Notes: generated by a model from the sequence alone, not told the origin. Counted from the stretch's first letter, positions 14,751-22,827 are shown. The stretch: 64,000 bases of DNA from Paenibacillus nanensis (GCF_003583765.1 NZ_QXQA01000004.1:124001-188000); one strand, 5' to 3'. Program-made: numbers and translations.

Positions 14751-15955
14751 TGAAAGTACTTGTTATTAACGCAGGCAGCTCTTCGCTGAAATACCAGCTT
14801 TATGATATGAGGGACGAATCTGTGCTGGCAAGCGGCCGCGTGGAGCGGATCGGCATGGATTCTTCAATCGTTACGCATGAGCCGGCCGACAAACCCGAGG
14901 TTCGCGATGTCAGCGAAATTTTGGACCATGTCACGGCTGTCAAACGAGTGATCGACATGCTCACGCATCCGGATCACGGCGCGCTTGAATCGATGAAAGA
15001 AATTGATGCGGTCGGCCACCGGATTGTGCACGGGGGAGAAGTGTTCAAAGGCTCCGTCCTCGTTACGCAAGAAGTGAAAAACGAAATTCGCCGTTTGTTC
15101 GACCTGGCCCCGCTCCATAACCCTGCGCACATGATGGGGATTACGGCGGTAGAAGCGAATATGCCGGGCGTGCCTCAAGTGGTCGTATTCGATACGGCGT
15201 TTCATCAGACGATGCCGAAGACGTCTTATTTGTACCCGATCCCGAAGGTGCTCTACAGACGTCATAAAATTCGCCGTTACGGCTTCCACGGCACATCCCA
15301 CGCTTATGTCAGCGATATGGCCGCCAAGGTGCTCGGCAAGCCGCTCGACACGCTGAAGATGGTGACGTGCCATATCGGCAACGGAGCAAGCTGCGCGGCT
15401 ATTCAGGACGGCAAGACGCTTGACACAAGCATGGGCATGACGCCGCTTGAAGGGCTTATGATGGGAACGCGCAGCGGCGATATTGACCCTGCGATCGTTC
15501 CGTTCGTCATGAACAAGGAAGAGCTGAGCTTGAATGAAGTCAACTCGATGCTGAACAAGCACAGCGGGATGCTCGCGATTTCCGGTATTAGCAGCGATAT
15601 GCGCGAAGTAACGGAAGCGATGAATGACGGCGATGAGAACGCCAAGCTTGCTTTTGATATGTACACGTACCGGTTAAAAAAATATATTGGCGCGTATGCG
15701 GCCGCGATGAACGGAATCGATGTATTAATCTTTACGGCCGGCGTAGGGGAAAATTCGGTCGCGCTGCGCGAGACGGTTTGCCAAGGGATTACGTTCCTGG
15801 GCATTGAGCTGGATCTCGAGCTGAACGCTCAGCGCAGTAAAGAGGCGAGAGTAATCTCGACGCCGAGCTCCCGCGTAAAGGTTATGGTTGTGCCCACGAA
15901 CGAGGAGCTGTTGATCGCGCGCGACACGTACTCCATCGTGAAAGAGGCCCAATAA
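14750..15955 (+). CDS. ackA: Acetate kinase
   Basis: This 401-residue enzyme interconverts acetyl phosphate and acetate with ADP/ATP. ASKHA-family motifs are present: VLVINAGSSSLKYQLY at the N-terminus, GHRIVHGGE near residue 86, FDTAFHQTMP near residue 149, GFHGTSH near residue 180 and FTAGVGENS near residue 325. Length matches AckA. No pta gene is adjacent; instead it is coupled to the dehydrogenase-like gene upstream. The following gene, dnaD, begins 57 bp downstream with its own ribosome site, and no terminator lies between. Confidence 0.97.
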   Translation: MKVLVINAGSSSLKYQLYDMRDESVLASGRVERIGMDSSIVTHEPADKPEVRDVSEILDHVTAVKRVIDMLTHPDHGALESMKEIDAVGHRIVHGGEVFKGSVLVTQEVKNEIRRLFDLAPLHNPAHMMGITAVEANMPGVPQVVVFDTAFHQTMPKTSYLYPIPKVLYRRHKIRRYGFHGTSHAYVSDMAAKVLGKPLDTLKMVTCHIGNGASCAAIQDGKTLDTSMGMTPLEGLMMGTRSGDIDPAIVPFVMNKEELSLNEVNSMLNKHSGMLAISGISSDMREVTEAMNDGDENAKLAFDMYTYRLKKYIGAYAAAMNGIDVLIFTAGVGENSVALRETVCQGITFLGIELDLELNAQRSKEARVISTPSSRVKVMVVPTNEELLIARDTYSIVKEAQ

Positions 15956-16012
15956 AACGGAACGCGTACACGCTGTTCGTCACGATAACATCTTGTCAGG
16001 GGAGGACTGGGC

Positions 16013-16717
16013 GTGAACGACGAAATATGGAAGGCCTATACGCATGGGATTGCGGCGGCGCTCGGCGAGGGGGGAGTCCATATCCCAAGTCTGCTGCTCC
16101 AAAGCTACAGTCGTCTGGGGATGACCGATTCCGAAGCGATGCTCCTGCTGCAAATTATGTTATACGCCCAGACGGAACGGAATGACTTTCCGACGCCGGA
16201 GGAGCTGGCAGACCGGATGGGCATTCAAGCAAGAGCCGTCGGGATGATGCTGGGACGTCTGATGAAGGAAGGCTTCTTGTCGATCGACGATTACGTGGAC
16301 GATGCGACGGGACTTCAGGCGGAGCGTTACAATTGGAGCGGCTGGCTCATGAAGGCGGCCGAATGGCGCGCCTCCGAGAAGCGCCAGACGAAGAAGAGCG
16401 AGCGGAGTCCGCAGCCTGCTTCGACCGAAATCAGAAAAACTTCGGAAGCGTCAGCGACGGATTTGTTCTCCGTATTCGAGCAAGAGCTCGGCCGTCTGCT
16501 GTCCCCCTATGAGTGTGAGATTATAAGCGGATGGCTGGACCAAGACCGCTACTCGGAAGAAATTATTTTGTTCGCGCTGAAGGAAGCGGTATTTGCAGGC
16601 AAGCTCAGCCTGCGGTATATCGACCGCATTCTGGTCGAGTGGAGCCGCAACCGCGTCACGACCGTCGAGGAGGCGCGAGCCCAAGCCGGCAAGTTTTACG
16701 GCGGCGGCAGGGCATAG
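16013..16717 (+). CDS. dnaD: DNA replication initiation protein DnaD
   Basis: The 234-residue protein has an N-terminal winged-helix DnaD domain (about residues 15-100, PTPEELADRMGIQARAVGMM), a charged linker (about 125-150) and a C-terminal DnaD domain (about 152-222) ending in the YxxxIxxW-type segment RYIDRILVEWSRN. It acts in primosome assembly with DnaB and DnaI at oriC and PriA sites. The GTG start follows AGGGGAGGA by 6-7 nt. In Bacillus dnaD is next to nth; here nth is about 19 kb away and the 51-bp repeat array comes directly after dnaD. Confidence 0.9.
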   Translation: MNDEIWKAYTHGIAAALGEGGVHIPSLLLQSYSRLGMTDSEAMLLLQIMLYAQTERNDFPTPEELADRMGIQARAVGMMLGRLMKEGFLSIDDYVDDATGLQAERYNWSGWLMKAAEWRASEKRQTKKSERSPQPASTEIRKTSEASATDLFSVFEQELGRLLSPYECEIISGWLDQDRYSEEIILFALKEAVFAGKLSLRYIDRILVEWSRNRVTTVEEARAQAGKFYGGGRA

Positions 16718-16750
16718 CGCGGAGGCGGAATGGCGACAATTTGATAATTG

Positions 16751-16789
16751 GAAAGAGATCCGGTCGCATGATGCGGCCGGGTCTCTTTC
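16751..16789 (+). terminator. Long hairpin after dnaD, possible terminator
   Basis: A 19-bp, nearly perfect stem (16751-16769 with 16771-16789; GAAAGAGA...TCTCTTTC) has a minimal loop. There is no T-run after it, so it may be a weak terminator or an mRNA 3'-end structure. Confidence 0.5.
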
Positions 16790-16838
16790 GGTTCGGCATG
16801 TGATGGACGCTGAAGCACTCCGTGTACGCTCATAAATG

Positions 16839-17600
16839 CCGTTGCTTGGGCTAACCAGCAGAAGTGGTGAGCTGTAACGGTAAAAAGCGCCGTTGCAGGA
16901 GCTACCCAGCACGAGTGCTGAGCTGTAACAGTAAAAAGCGCCGTTGCAGGAGCTACCCAGCATGGATGGTGAGCTGTAACGGCAAAAAGCGCCGTTACAG
17001 GAGCTACCCAGCACGAGTGCTGAGCTGTAGCGGTAAAAAGCGCCGTTGCAGGAGCTACTCAGCATGGGAGGTGAGCTGTAACGGTAAAAAGCGCCGTTGC
17101 AGGAGCTACTCAGCATGGGAGGTGAGCTATAACGGCAAAAAGCGCCGTGTTCAGGAGCTACCCAGCATGGGAGGTGAGCTGTAGCAGCAAAAAGCGCCGT
17201 TACAGGAGCTACCCAGCTTGAATGGTGAGTTGTAACGGCAAAAAGCGCCGTTGCAGGAGCTACTCAGCATGGGAGGTGAGCTGTAACGGCAAAAAGCGCC
17301 GTTACAGGAGCTACCCAGCACGAGTGCTGAGCTGTAGCGGTAAAAAGCGCCGTTGCAGGAGCTACTCAGCATGGGAGGTAAGCTGTAGCGGTAAAAAGCG
17401 CCGTTGCAGGAGCTACTCAGCATGGGAGGTGAGCTGTAACGGTAAAAAGCGCCGTTGCAGTTGCTATCCAGCATGGGAGGTAAGCTATAACGGCAAAAAG
17501 CGCCGTGTTCAGGAGCTACCCAGCATGGGAGGTGAGCTGTAGCGGCAAAAAGCGCCGTTGCAGGAGCTACCCAGCACGGGAGGTGAGCTGTAACGGTAAA
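16839..17600 (+). repeat. Tandem array of a 51-bp repeat (14 full units plus two partial)
   Basis: Full units start at 16869, 16920, 16971, 17022, 17073, 17124, 17176, 17227, 17278, 17329, 17380, 17431, 17482 and 17534. All are 51 bp except those at 17124 and 17482, which are 52 bp. Partial units flank the array (16839-16868 and 17585-17600). Each unit contains a hairpin of up to 10 bp, CTGTAACGGC / GCCGTTACAG, around a 7-nt AAAAAGC loop, then GGAGCTAC(C/T)CAGCA and a variable tail (CGAGTGCT or TGGGAGGT). Units 3-4 are identical to units 9-10, and the two 52-bp units sit at matching places, so a block was duplicated. Because 51 is divisible by three, long frames without stops run through it on both strands; they are most likely not genes. 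Confidence 0.95.
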
Positions 17601-17751
17601 TGTTTAAAGAAAATAAAGTGTTGGACTAAAAGTAAAGTATTAGACTGGCAAACGCCCCATTAAACTTAAGGGGAGGATAGCGCAAAAACTACATGGGTAG
17701 AATATCCAAAACACGAGGGTTTACACGATGTGATGGAAGAGGAAATGCGTA

Positions 17752-18192
17752 TTGAATAGATTTCTTTTAGCTGTTCTTCTAACTGTGGCATTCCAGCTCC
17801 TATCTCCTATGCAGTCATTTGCCACCTATAGCCGTCGCTCTCCTCTTGAAGACTCACAAGAGCTGAGATTTCAGGACATGCTTATGCATTTTCTAAATCC
17901 TTATATCAACGAAGCTGTTCGAGATTATTATCAACGTCTCTTACTGGAACCGCCGTTGGTTTATCCTTATTACGTTGATGTGGTGGAGTCAAGGAGGGTA
18001 AATGGGTTTCGTGGATTCATCTTATCAATAACGCTTGATGTGACACCCGTTGTAGGGCCACATATTTATGTCGGAGAAGACAGGTTAACGTTTGAGGTTT
18101 CATCGGGACCTGAGGTTAAATTAATTAATTACACCCACTTGAAGACGTATGACCTTCCTCTGAATTGGCAGCACATTGTAAAAGAACGCTAG
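17752..18192 (+). CDS. Small secreted protein, possibly DUF3888-like
   Basis: The 146-residue protein starts at a TTG (17752) preceded by GAGGAA. That start gives a good signal peptide (about residues 1-24, ending near SFA). The mature part is about 120 residues and mixes helical (FQDMLMHFLNPYINEAVRDYYQRLL) and beta stretches (FRGFILSITLDVTPVVGPH). The pattern of a conserved helix followed by NPYI resembles small secreted proteins grouped as DUF3888 in Bacillales; no function is known. Base composition is clearly more AT-rich than the neighbouring housekeeping genes, suggesting an acquired gene. It stands alone between the repeat array and a GNAT gene. Confidence 0.65.
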   Translation: MNRFLLAVLLTVAFQLLSPMQSFATYSRRSPLEDSQELRFQDMLMHFLNPYINEAVRDYYQRLLLEPPLVYPYYVDVVESRRVNGFRGFILSITLDVTPVVGPHIYVGEDRLTFEVSSGPEVKLINYTHLKTYDLPLNWQHIVKER

Positions 18193-18253
18193 ATTTCAAC
18201 AGTTAAGTTAAGGTTTCAGTTAAATGAGAAACTTTAGCTTAACAGGACATACG

Positions 18254-18282
18254 GCAACCGGCCTATCGATCGGTTGTCTTTA
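18254..18282 (+). terminator. Weak terminator-like hairpin
   Basis: GCAACCG / CGGTTGT arms around a 10-nt loop are followed by CTTTATT. It lies between the small secreted protein and the acetyltransferase gene. Confidence 0.4.
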
Positions 18283-18431
18283 TTCGTTAAAGTAACAGGG
18301 AGGATATTTCAGCCATTTCACCGTAAAACTTTGGTATGGTGATTTCACGAGGTTTGCAAAATAAAAGTTTATATGAAATCAACGCATTATCGGATAATTA
18401 ACCTAATTATTAATTTAGAGGGGACTTTAGA

Positions 18432-18995
18432 TTGAATCCAATACTGATAGATTTTCCAAACCAATTTACAACGGAAAGGTTATTGATTAGAACACCTTTA
18501 CCCGGTGATGGCAAGGTAGTGTATGAGAGTATAAACTCATCGATCAATGAGCTCAAGGAGTGGCTTTCGCTTTTTGCACAGAACGAACATTCTGAGCAGT
18601 CAATCGAAGTAATTTTACGAGAAGAACATGTAAAGTTTATGAAGAGAGAATATCTTAGATTTCTGATATTTGATAAAGAAACTGAACAATTCATTGGTTT
18701 AGCTGGATTATATAAGCCAGATTGGGAGATACGCAAATTTGAAATCGGATACTGGATTGATACACGAATGAGCGGAAATGGGTATATGACTGAAGCAGTT
18801 CAAGGAATAACCAATTTCGCTTTTACAGAGTTGAAGGCTAGAAGAGTAGAAATTCGTTGTGATACTTTAAATGATAAGAGTAAGGCGATTCCAGAACGCT
18901 TAGGCTTTCAGTTAGAAGGCACATTAAGATGTAATGATTTATCAGCAGATAAGAGTCAGATAAGGGACACCCATATATACGCTCTAGTTAAATAA
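18432..18995 (+). CDS. GNAT-family N-acetyltransferase (RimJ/RimL-like)
   Basis: This 187-residue protein belongs to the ribosomal-protein/amino-acid N-acetyltransferase branch of GNAT. Visible motifs are FTTERLLIRTPLPGD near residue 12, the acetyl-CoA-binding region MSGNGYMTEAVQGITNFAF near residue 114, and the NDKSKAIPERLGFQLEGTL segment near residue 147 that corresponds to the usual N-x-x-S-x-x-x-x-E-K-x-G-F motif. A TTG start (18432) follows GAGGGGA. The gene is AT-rich relative to its surroundings, which points to horizontal acquisition. The substrate is unknown. Confidence 0.85.
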   Translation: MNPILIDFPNQFTTERLLIRTPLPGDGKVVYESINSSINELKEWLSLFAQNEHSEQSIEVILREEHVKFMKREYLRFLIFDKETEQFIGLAGLYKPDWEIRKFEIGYWIDTRMSGNGYMTEAVQGITNFAFTELKARRVEIRCDTLNDKSKAIPERLGFQLEGTLRCNDLSADKSQIRDTHIYALVK

Positions 18996-19059
18996 TTTCT
19001 AAACTTCATAGTAGAGCGACCTCCTGATGGGCTTTTTGAGGCAATGACCTCGTGCGTAA

Positions 19060-19087
19060 CCTCCTATTACTGGAGGCGCTCGTTTTT
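19060..19087 (+). terminator. Terminator after the acetyltransferase gene
   Basis: CCTCC / GGAGG arms around a 7-nt loop are followed by CGCTCGTTTTT. An outer pairing GAGCG-ACCTCC (19014-19024) with GGAGG-CGCTC (19072-19081) could compete. Confidence 0.55.
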
Positions 19088-19152
19088 GTTCAAACTCCAA
19101 ATTATTCGTTTTACAGGAATTTTTAACGGAGAAACGTTAGCTCAATAAAATA

Positions 19153-19206
19153 GCGACAGTCTAGGACTTTCATTACTCGTCCTTGGCTGTCGCTGTTTCA
19201 TTTTTT
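19153..19206 (+). terminator. Second intrinsic terminator
   Basis: Arms at 19153-19167 (GCGACAG...GGAC) and 19179-19193 (GTCC...CTGTCGC) form a 15-bp stem with a few mismatches, followed by TGTTTCATTTTTT. Confidence 0.7.
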
Positions 19207-19301
19207 AGGCTCAGTCTAAAACTTATTTTAAGGAGTCAAACGGTATGGCAATTGGATTGGCTCGTGGAATAAAGTCATCCAGTCTAATACTATTTTGTTC
19301 T

Positions 19302-19355
19302 GCAGGAGCTAACCAGCTGGAACTGGGAGCTGCAGCGGTCAAAACACCGTTGCAG
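19302..19355 (+). repeat. Solo diverged copy of the 51-bp repeat
   Basis: This copy is in the same orientation as the array and keeps the GCAGGAGCTAACCAGC core and the hairpin CTGCAGCGGT / ACCGTTGCAG (9 of 10 Watson-Crick pairs and one G-U). Two stem positions differ from the array in a compensating way. It ends 11 bp from the mtnB stop codon, so it may be part of the mtnB mRNA 3' end on the opposite strand. Confidence 0.75.
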
Positions 19356-19366
19356 CACTACAAGCT

Positions 19367-20020
19367 TTATACTCCGCCGCGCTTCAGCAGCTCCAGACGG
19401 TACACATATTCGAAAATAAACTCGAATGCTTCCAGATGCCGCTTCGCTTCGAACGCGTTGGCGCCCCACGCGTAAATGCCGTGCTTGCGAAGAAGAATGC
19501 CCGGAATTTCGCTTACGATTCGCTCCGTAATCTCCGGGACGATCGATGGGATATGGGCGAAGTTCGACACGATCGGGATGTCGATGTGCTTCTCTTCCTC
19601 CCAAAGATTGAACCCTTTGATGAGCTCCACGCCGTCTACGGGAACGGACTTGCGGTCCCAGAAGTACTCAGAGATGACGTTATTGAACACGGTATGAACA
19701 TGGAAAATAGCGCCTGCGCCGGTAAGCCGGTAAATTTCGCAATGGATCAAGGTTTCGGCGGACGGCTTCAGCGACGTCGCTTCGCAGGCTTTGCCGTTTT
19801 GATCAACGAACAGGTAGTCCTCCGGCGTATGTACCGTTTTGTCTTTGCCGCTCGCCGTAATGGCGAATTGGAACGATTCAGGCGTGTAATCGCCGACGCG
19901 TACGGACAGATTGCCGCTTGTGCCGGGGAACCAGCCTCTCGACGCGAACAGCTCCTTCACGTCCCGCAGCTCGCTAAGCGCGCGCTGCTTTTCCTCGGTG
20001 CGGATTTGGTCAAAAGTCAT
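19367..20020 (-). CDS. mtnB: Methylthioribulose-1-phosphate dehydratase MtnB
   Basis: The 217-residue protein is of the class II aldolase/adducin fold. It dehydrates methylthioribulose-1-phosphate to 2,3-diketo-5-methylthiopentyl-1-phosphate in methionine salvage. Zinc-ligand His residues are visible in IFHVHTVFNN near residue 106 and in LRKHGIYAWG near residue 178; PGTSGNLSVR near residue 33 and TASGKDK near residue 55 bind substrate phosphate. The ATG overlaps the mtnX stop (TAATG). It is the last gene of a proBAC-mtnWXB run, and a hairpin-forming repeat copy lies just past its stop. Confidence 0.93.
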   Translation of the reverse strand: MTFDQIRTEEKQRALSELRDVKELFASRGWFPGTSGNLSVRVGDYTPESFQFAITASGKDKTVHTPEDYLFVDQNGKACEATSLKPSAETLIHCEIYRLTGAGAIFHVHTVFNNVISEYFWDRKSVPVDGVELIKGFNLWEEEKHIDIPIVSNFAHIPSIVPEITERIVSEIPGILLRKHGIYAWGANAFEAKRHLEAFEFIFEYVYRLELLKRGGV

Positions 20021-20703
20021 TAGTCAGCCTGCCTTTCTTCAGTCATCGCCGCGATAATGTCATGGAATGTAGTAAACTCGGTATGCGCCAGACCGAGCTC
20101 TTGGCATTTTGTCGTCAAATGCGAACGCGAATAGACGACATCGGCCAGTTTGGCGCCTTCAAAGTCCGTTACGCTGTCGCCGATAATGATGCGCTCGTAT
20201 TGCTCCGCGGGAAACCTCCGCATAATTGTTGTTTTGCACATGCCGCAATGGTTATCGCAATGCTCGTCGCAAGGATGCGGCCATAAAATTTCGATCCGAT
20301 CTCCCGAAAAGTCGCTGCCGTTGCAAAAAATATGATCGCGGGGAATATCGAATTTCTCCAGCACAGGATAGACGAAGAAGTCGATGCCGCCGCTTGTGAC
20401 ATAAAACGCAATATCATTCGCCTTGCAGTAGGCCAGGAATTCGGCGAAGCCTTCCCGTATGCGCACATTCGAAATCCCATAGGAAATCACTTCGTCTTTG
20501 AGACTGGAAGGCAGAAGGCGGAACATGGCGCCAACGCCCTCCTGAATCGAAAGCTCCGTCGCGATCGTCCGCTCCGCGATTTCCTCCCAGCCATCCGGGT
20601 TAAAATGTTTGATGATCGCGATAATATTGTCATTCACCGTTATCGTTCCGTCGAAATCGCAAAACACGATGCGTTTTTTCTTGGTTGCCGTTGATTTCGT
20701 CAT
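20020..20703 (-). CDS. mtnX: 2-hydroxy-3-keto-5-methylthiopentenyl-1-phosphate phosphatase MtnX
   Basis: This 227-residue HAD-superfamily phosphatase removes phosphate from the MtnW product. The HAD nucleophile motif FCDFDGTIT is at about residues 14-22, and the second acidic motif is IIGDSVTDFEGAKLAD near residue 178. A cysteine cluster PCDEHCDNHCGMC near residue 145 may bind a metal. The ATG at 20703 is preferred because GGGGAG lies about 10 nt upstream and it overlaps the mtnW stop by 3 bp; the longer frame from 20721 has no such site. Flanked by mtnW and mtnB, as in the Bacillus mtnWXBD order. Confidence 0.92.
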   Translation of the reverse strand: MTKSTATKKKRIVFCDFDGTITVNDNIIAIIKHFNPDGWEEIAERTIATELSIQEGVGAMFRLLPSSLKDEVISYGISNVRIREGFAEFLAYCKANDIAFYVTSGGIDFFVYPVLEKFDIPRDHIFCNGSDFSGDRIEILWPHPCDEHCDNHCGMCKTTIMRRFPAEQYERIIIGDSVTDFEGAKLADVVYSRSHLTTKCQELGLAHTEFTTFHDIIAAMTEERQAD

Positions 20704-21923
20704 GCTTCTTTTACTCCCCATGCTTGAATTGCGGCTTGCAGCGCCTCGTTGCCCGGTGCTTCCGCGGCTTCCTTCAGAGGCGTTCCGTTAAGAGCGGCGC
20801 CGATCGCTTGGCGGAACGCATGTCCGCCTGCAGCAGTGCCCATCGGATGCCCGTGGATGCCGCCGCCTGCATTGACGACGACGTCTGTTCCGAAGTCTTT
20901 CAAAATGAGCGGAACCAGGCCAGGATGGATGCCCGCAGACGGAACCGGGAAGCTGGTCCGCAGACCGTGAAGCGGCTGAAGCAGCGCGTCTTTGACGGCG
21001 AGATTTTCTTCCTTCGGCATGACAACGGAGCCGTATGGGGAAGGGAACAGCACGAGATCTGCGCCGGCTAATCTCATCAGCTTGCCAAGCAGCAGGGAAG
21101 CGCCAATGCCGTAATGCGGCGATGGATAGAACGCGCCTGCAAGCGCCGGATGCGCCGCAATCGGCACATGAATGTCCGGATCGCTGCTCAGCTCATGCAG
21201 CGCGTCATAGCCATACGCGAGCACGTTAAATAAGATCGCGTTTGCGCCGGCAGCAATCGCCTTACGGGCATTTGCCGCAAGCTGAGAGGTAGGACCCGTC
21301 AAATTGACGGCATACAGCAGCTTCTGCCCCGTCTCCTCCTGCGCTTTGCGGGCGGCCTCCATACAGGTCTCCACCCGTTTCTCCAGAGGCGTCAGCGGGT
21401 TCTCGAATAAAATTTCGTCATCCTTAATTAAATCGACGCCGCCAAGCGCTTGCTTATAAAACTGCTCGCGCAAATTAGGCAAATCATGACCAACGACCGA
21501 CTTGAAAATACTCATCAGCAGCGGGCGGTCATGCACGCCGACTAATTCGCGCACTCCTTGCAAGCCGAATTTCGGCCCGGGGTGAGCGGCGGCAAACGAT
21601 TCCGACACGTCAAGGTCGAGCAGCTTAATCCGGCCGTCCATGGACAGCTTGCCGAATACGGTAACGAGCAGTGCAGGGATATCCCTGCTGAAGTTGATGT
21701 CGGGATAAGCGATGCGAATATCGGCGTAACGTTCGCCCGGGCCGCCTTCATGCACATCAACGGACAGCACTTTTCCGAGATGCTTCTCCATTTCGGCCTT
21801 TTGCGCCTCAGGCAGCTCCGTCCAGCTTCCGACCGTTAAACCGACCGCGATGGAGAGCGCTTTTTTATGAAAATCGGCCTTATCATCATAAGACCGGTAT
21901 GTCGCGATACAAACTTGACTCAT
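20700..21923 (-). CDS. mtnW: 2,3-diketo-5-methylthiopentyl-1-phosphate enolase MtnW (RuBisCO-like protein)
   Basis: The 407-residue protein is a form IV RuBisCO-like protein that enolises DK-MTP-1-P in methionine salvage and does not fix CO2. The carbamylatable Lys region GGVDLIKDDEI is near residue 166, GVRELVGV near residue 122, and the phosphate-binding glycine region FGTDVVVNAGGGIHGHP near residue 345. The ATG overlaps the proC stop by 4 bp, so this salvage gene is translationally linked to the proline genes. No S-box or other separate riboswitch is visible in front of it. Confidence 0.93.
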   Translation of the reverse strand: MSQVCIATYRSYDDKADFHKKALSIAVGLTVGSWTELPEAQKAEMEKHLGKVLSVDVHEGGPGERYADIRIAYPDINFSRDIPALLVTVFGKLSMDGRIKLLDLDVSESFAAAHPGPKFGLQGVRELVGVHDRPLLMSIFKSVVGHDLPNLREQFYKQALGGVDLIKDDEILFENPLTPLEKRVETCMEAARKAQEETGQKLLYAVNLTGPTSQLAANARKAIAAGANAILFNVLAYGYDALHELSSDPDIHVPIAAHPALAGAFYPSPHYGIGASLLLGKLMRLAGADLVLFPSPYGSVVMPKEENLAVKDALLQPLHGLRTSFPVPSAGIHPGLVPLILKDFGTDVVVNAGGGIHGHPMGTAAGGHAFRQAIGAALNGTPLKEAAEAPGNEALQAAIQAWGVKEA

Positions 21924-22789
21924 TCGTTGATGCTCCTTTCAATCGCCGCTCCGATTTCCGCTGCGCGTTCGGAAGAACGGAGCATGCCTTTAATGATAGC
22001 TTCCTGCAAGCCGGCTTGCGTCATCGATTCGATAGCGGCTTGCGTCGTCCCGTTCGGCGATGTGACCTTGCGGCGCAGCTCCTCGGGGGATTCGCCCGTT
22101 TCTTTCACCATTTGCGCGGCGCCGAGCACGGTTTGAACAACCAGATCCTTCGCTATGTCGGGCGCAAGCCCCAAATCGCCGGCCGCCTTTAGCATGGCCT
22201 CCATGAAGAAGTAGACATAGGCAGGTCCGCTGCCCGATACGCCAACGACCGCATTTTGAAGCGATTCGTCGACTACCGCATTAATGCCGATCGATTGGAA
22301 CATCGCTTCCGTCACCAAACGCTGCTGAGGCGTTACTTGCTCGGAATAACTAATGCCCGTCGCGCCCAGTCCGATCGTGCTTGACGTATTCGGCATCGTC
22401 CGCACAATCGGCTGAACGGGGCCGATCAGCTGCTGCAAGGAAGCAATCGACAATCCTGCGATCACGGAAACGATCAGCTGGTTCGGGGAGAGCAGGGGGG
22501 CGATCGCAGAGACCGCCTCCGCCGCGTCCTTTGGCTTCATCGCGAGGAAAATAATATCCGCTTCGCGAAGATAACGTTCGTTGCTTGACCCTTGCAATAC
22601 CGTCTGGACGCCGTAGCGCTCATGCAATTCATGTAAGCGGTCCGCATTGCTGCGGTTTAGCATGGATATTTTGCCCGGCGCGATCAGCTTTTCATGGATT
22701 AATCCGCGAGCGATCGCCTCGGCCATCGAGCCGGCCCCGTAGAAGCAAATTTGCATCGACGCGATGCCGGTTTCTGTCAGCATTGACAT
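21920..22789 (-). CDS. proC: Pyrroline-5-carboxylate reductase
   Basis: This 289-residue enzyme reduces pyrroline-5-carboxylate to proline with NAD(P)H. The Rossmann motif FYGAGSMAEAIARGLI is near residue 15, followed by the GSGPAYVYFFMEA segment near residue 177 and the conserved SPNGTTQAAIES loop near residue 240. GAGGAGGAAGAG lies just before the ATG. It follows proA by 38 bp and overlaps mtnW by 4 bp. The N-terminus has about 12 extra residues before the Rossmann strand; the ATG at MQICFYG could be an alternative start but lacks a better ribosome site. Confidence 0.93.
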   Translation of the reverse strand: MSMLTETGIASMQICFYGAGSMAEAIARGLIHEKLIAPGKISMLNRSNADRLHELHERYGVQTVLQGSSNERYLREADIIFLAMKPKDAAEAVSAIAPLLSPNQLIVSVIAGLSIASLQQLIGPVQPIVRTMPNTSSTIGLGATGISYSEQVTPQQRLVTEAMFQSIGINAVVDESLQNAVVGVSGSGPAYVYFFMEAMLKAAGDLGLAPDIAKDLVVQTVLGAAQMVKETGESPEELRRKVTSPNGTTQAAIESMTQAGLQEAIIKGMLRSSERAAEIGAAIERSINE

Positions 22790-22827
22790 TTCTCTTCCTC
22801 CTCATAGGTGCTGCGCGAGCATATCGA

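Noticed and set aside
14864..15562. Long antisense frame within ackA
   Set aside because: Shadow of the conserved acetate kinase gene caused by codon bias; no ribosome site or recognisable motifs.
16864..17542. Open frames in the repeat array encoding 17-residue repeats (C-N-G-K-K-R-R type on +, S-S-C-N-G-A-F type on -)
   Set aside because: They arise on both strands because 51 is divisible by three and the unit lacks stops in those frames. They have no sensible start context and break at the 52-bp units.
16839..17600. CRISPR array
   Set aside because: The units are directly adjacent with no unique spacers, and no cas genes are present.
19245..19475. Small + strand frame covering the solo repeat
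   Set aside because: It spans the repeat copy and runs antisense into mtnB, with no ribosome site; better explained as non-coding.
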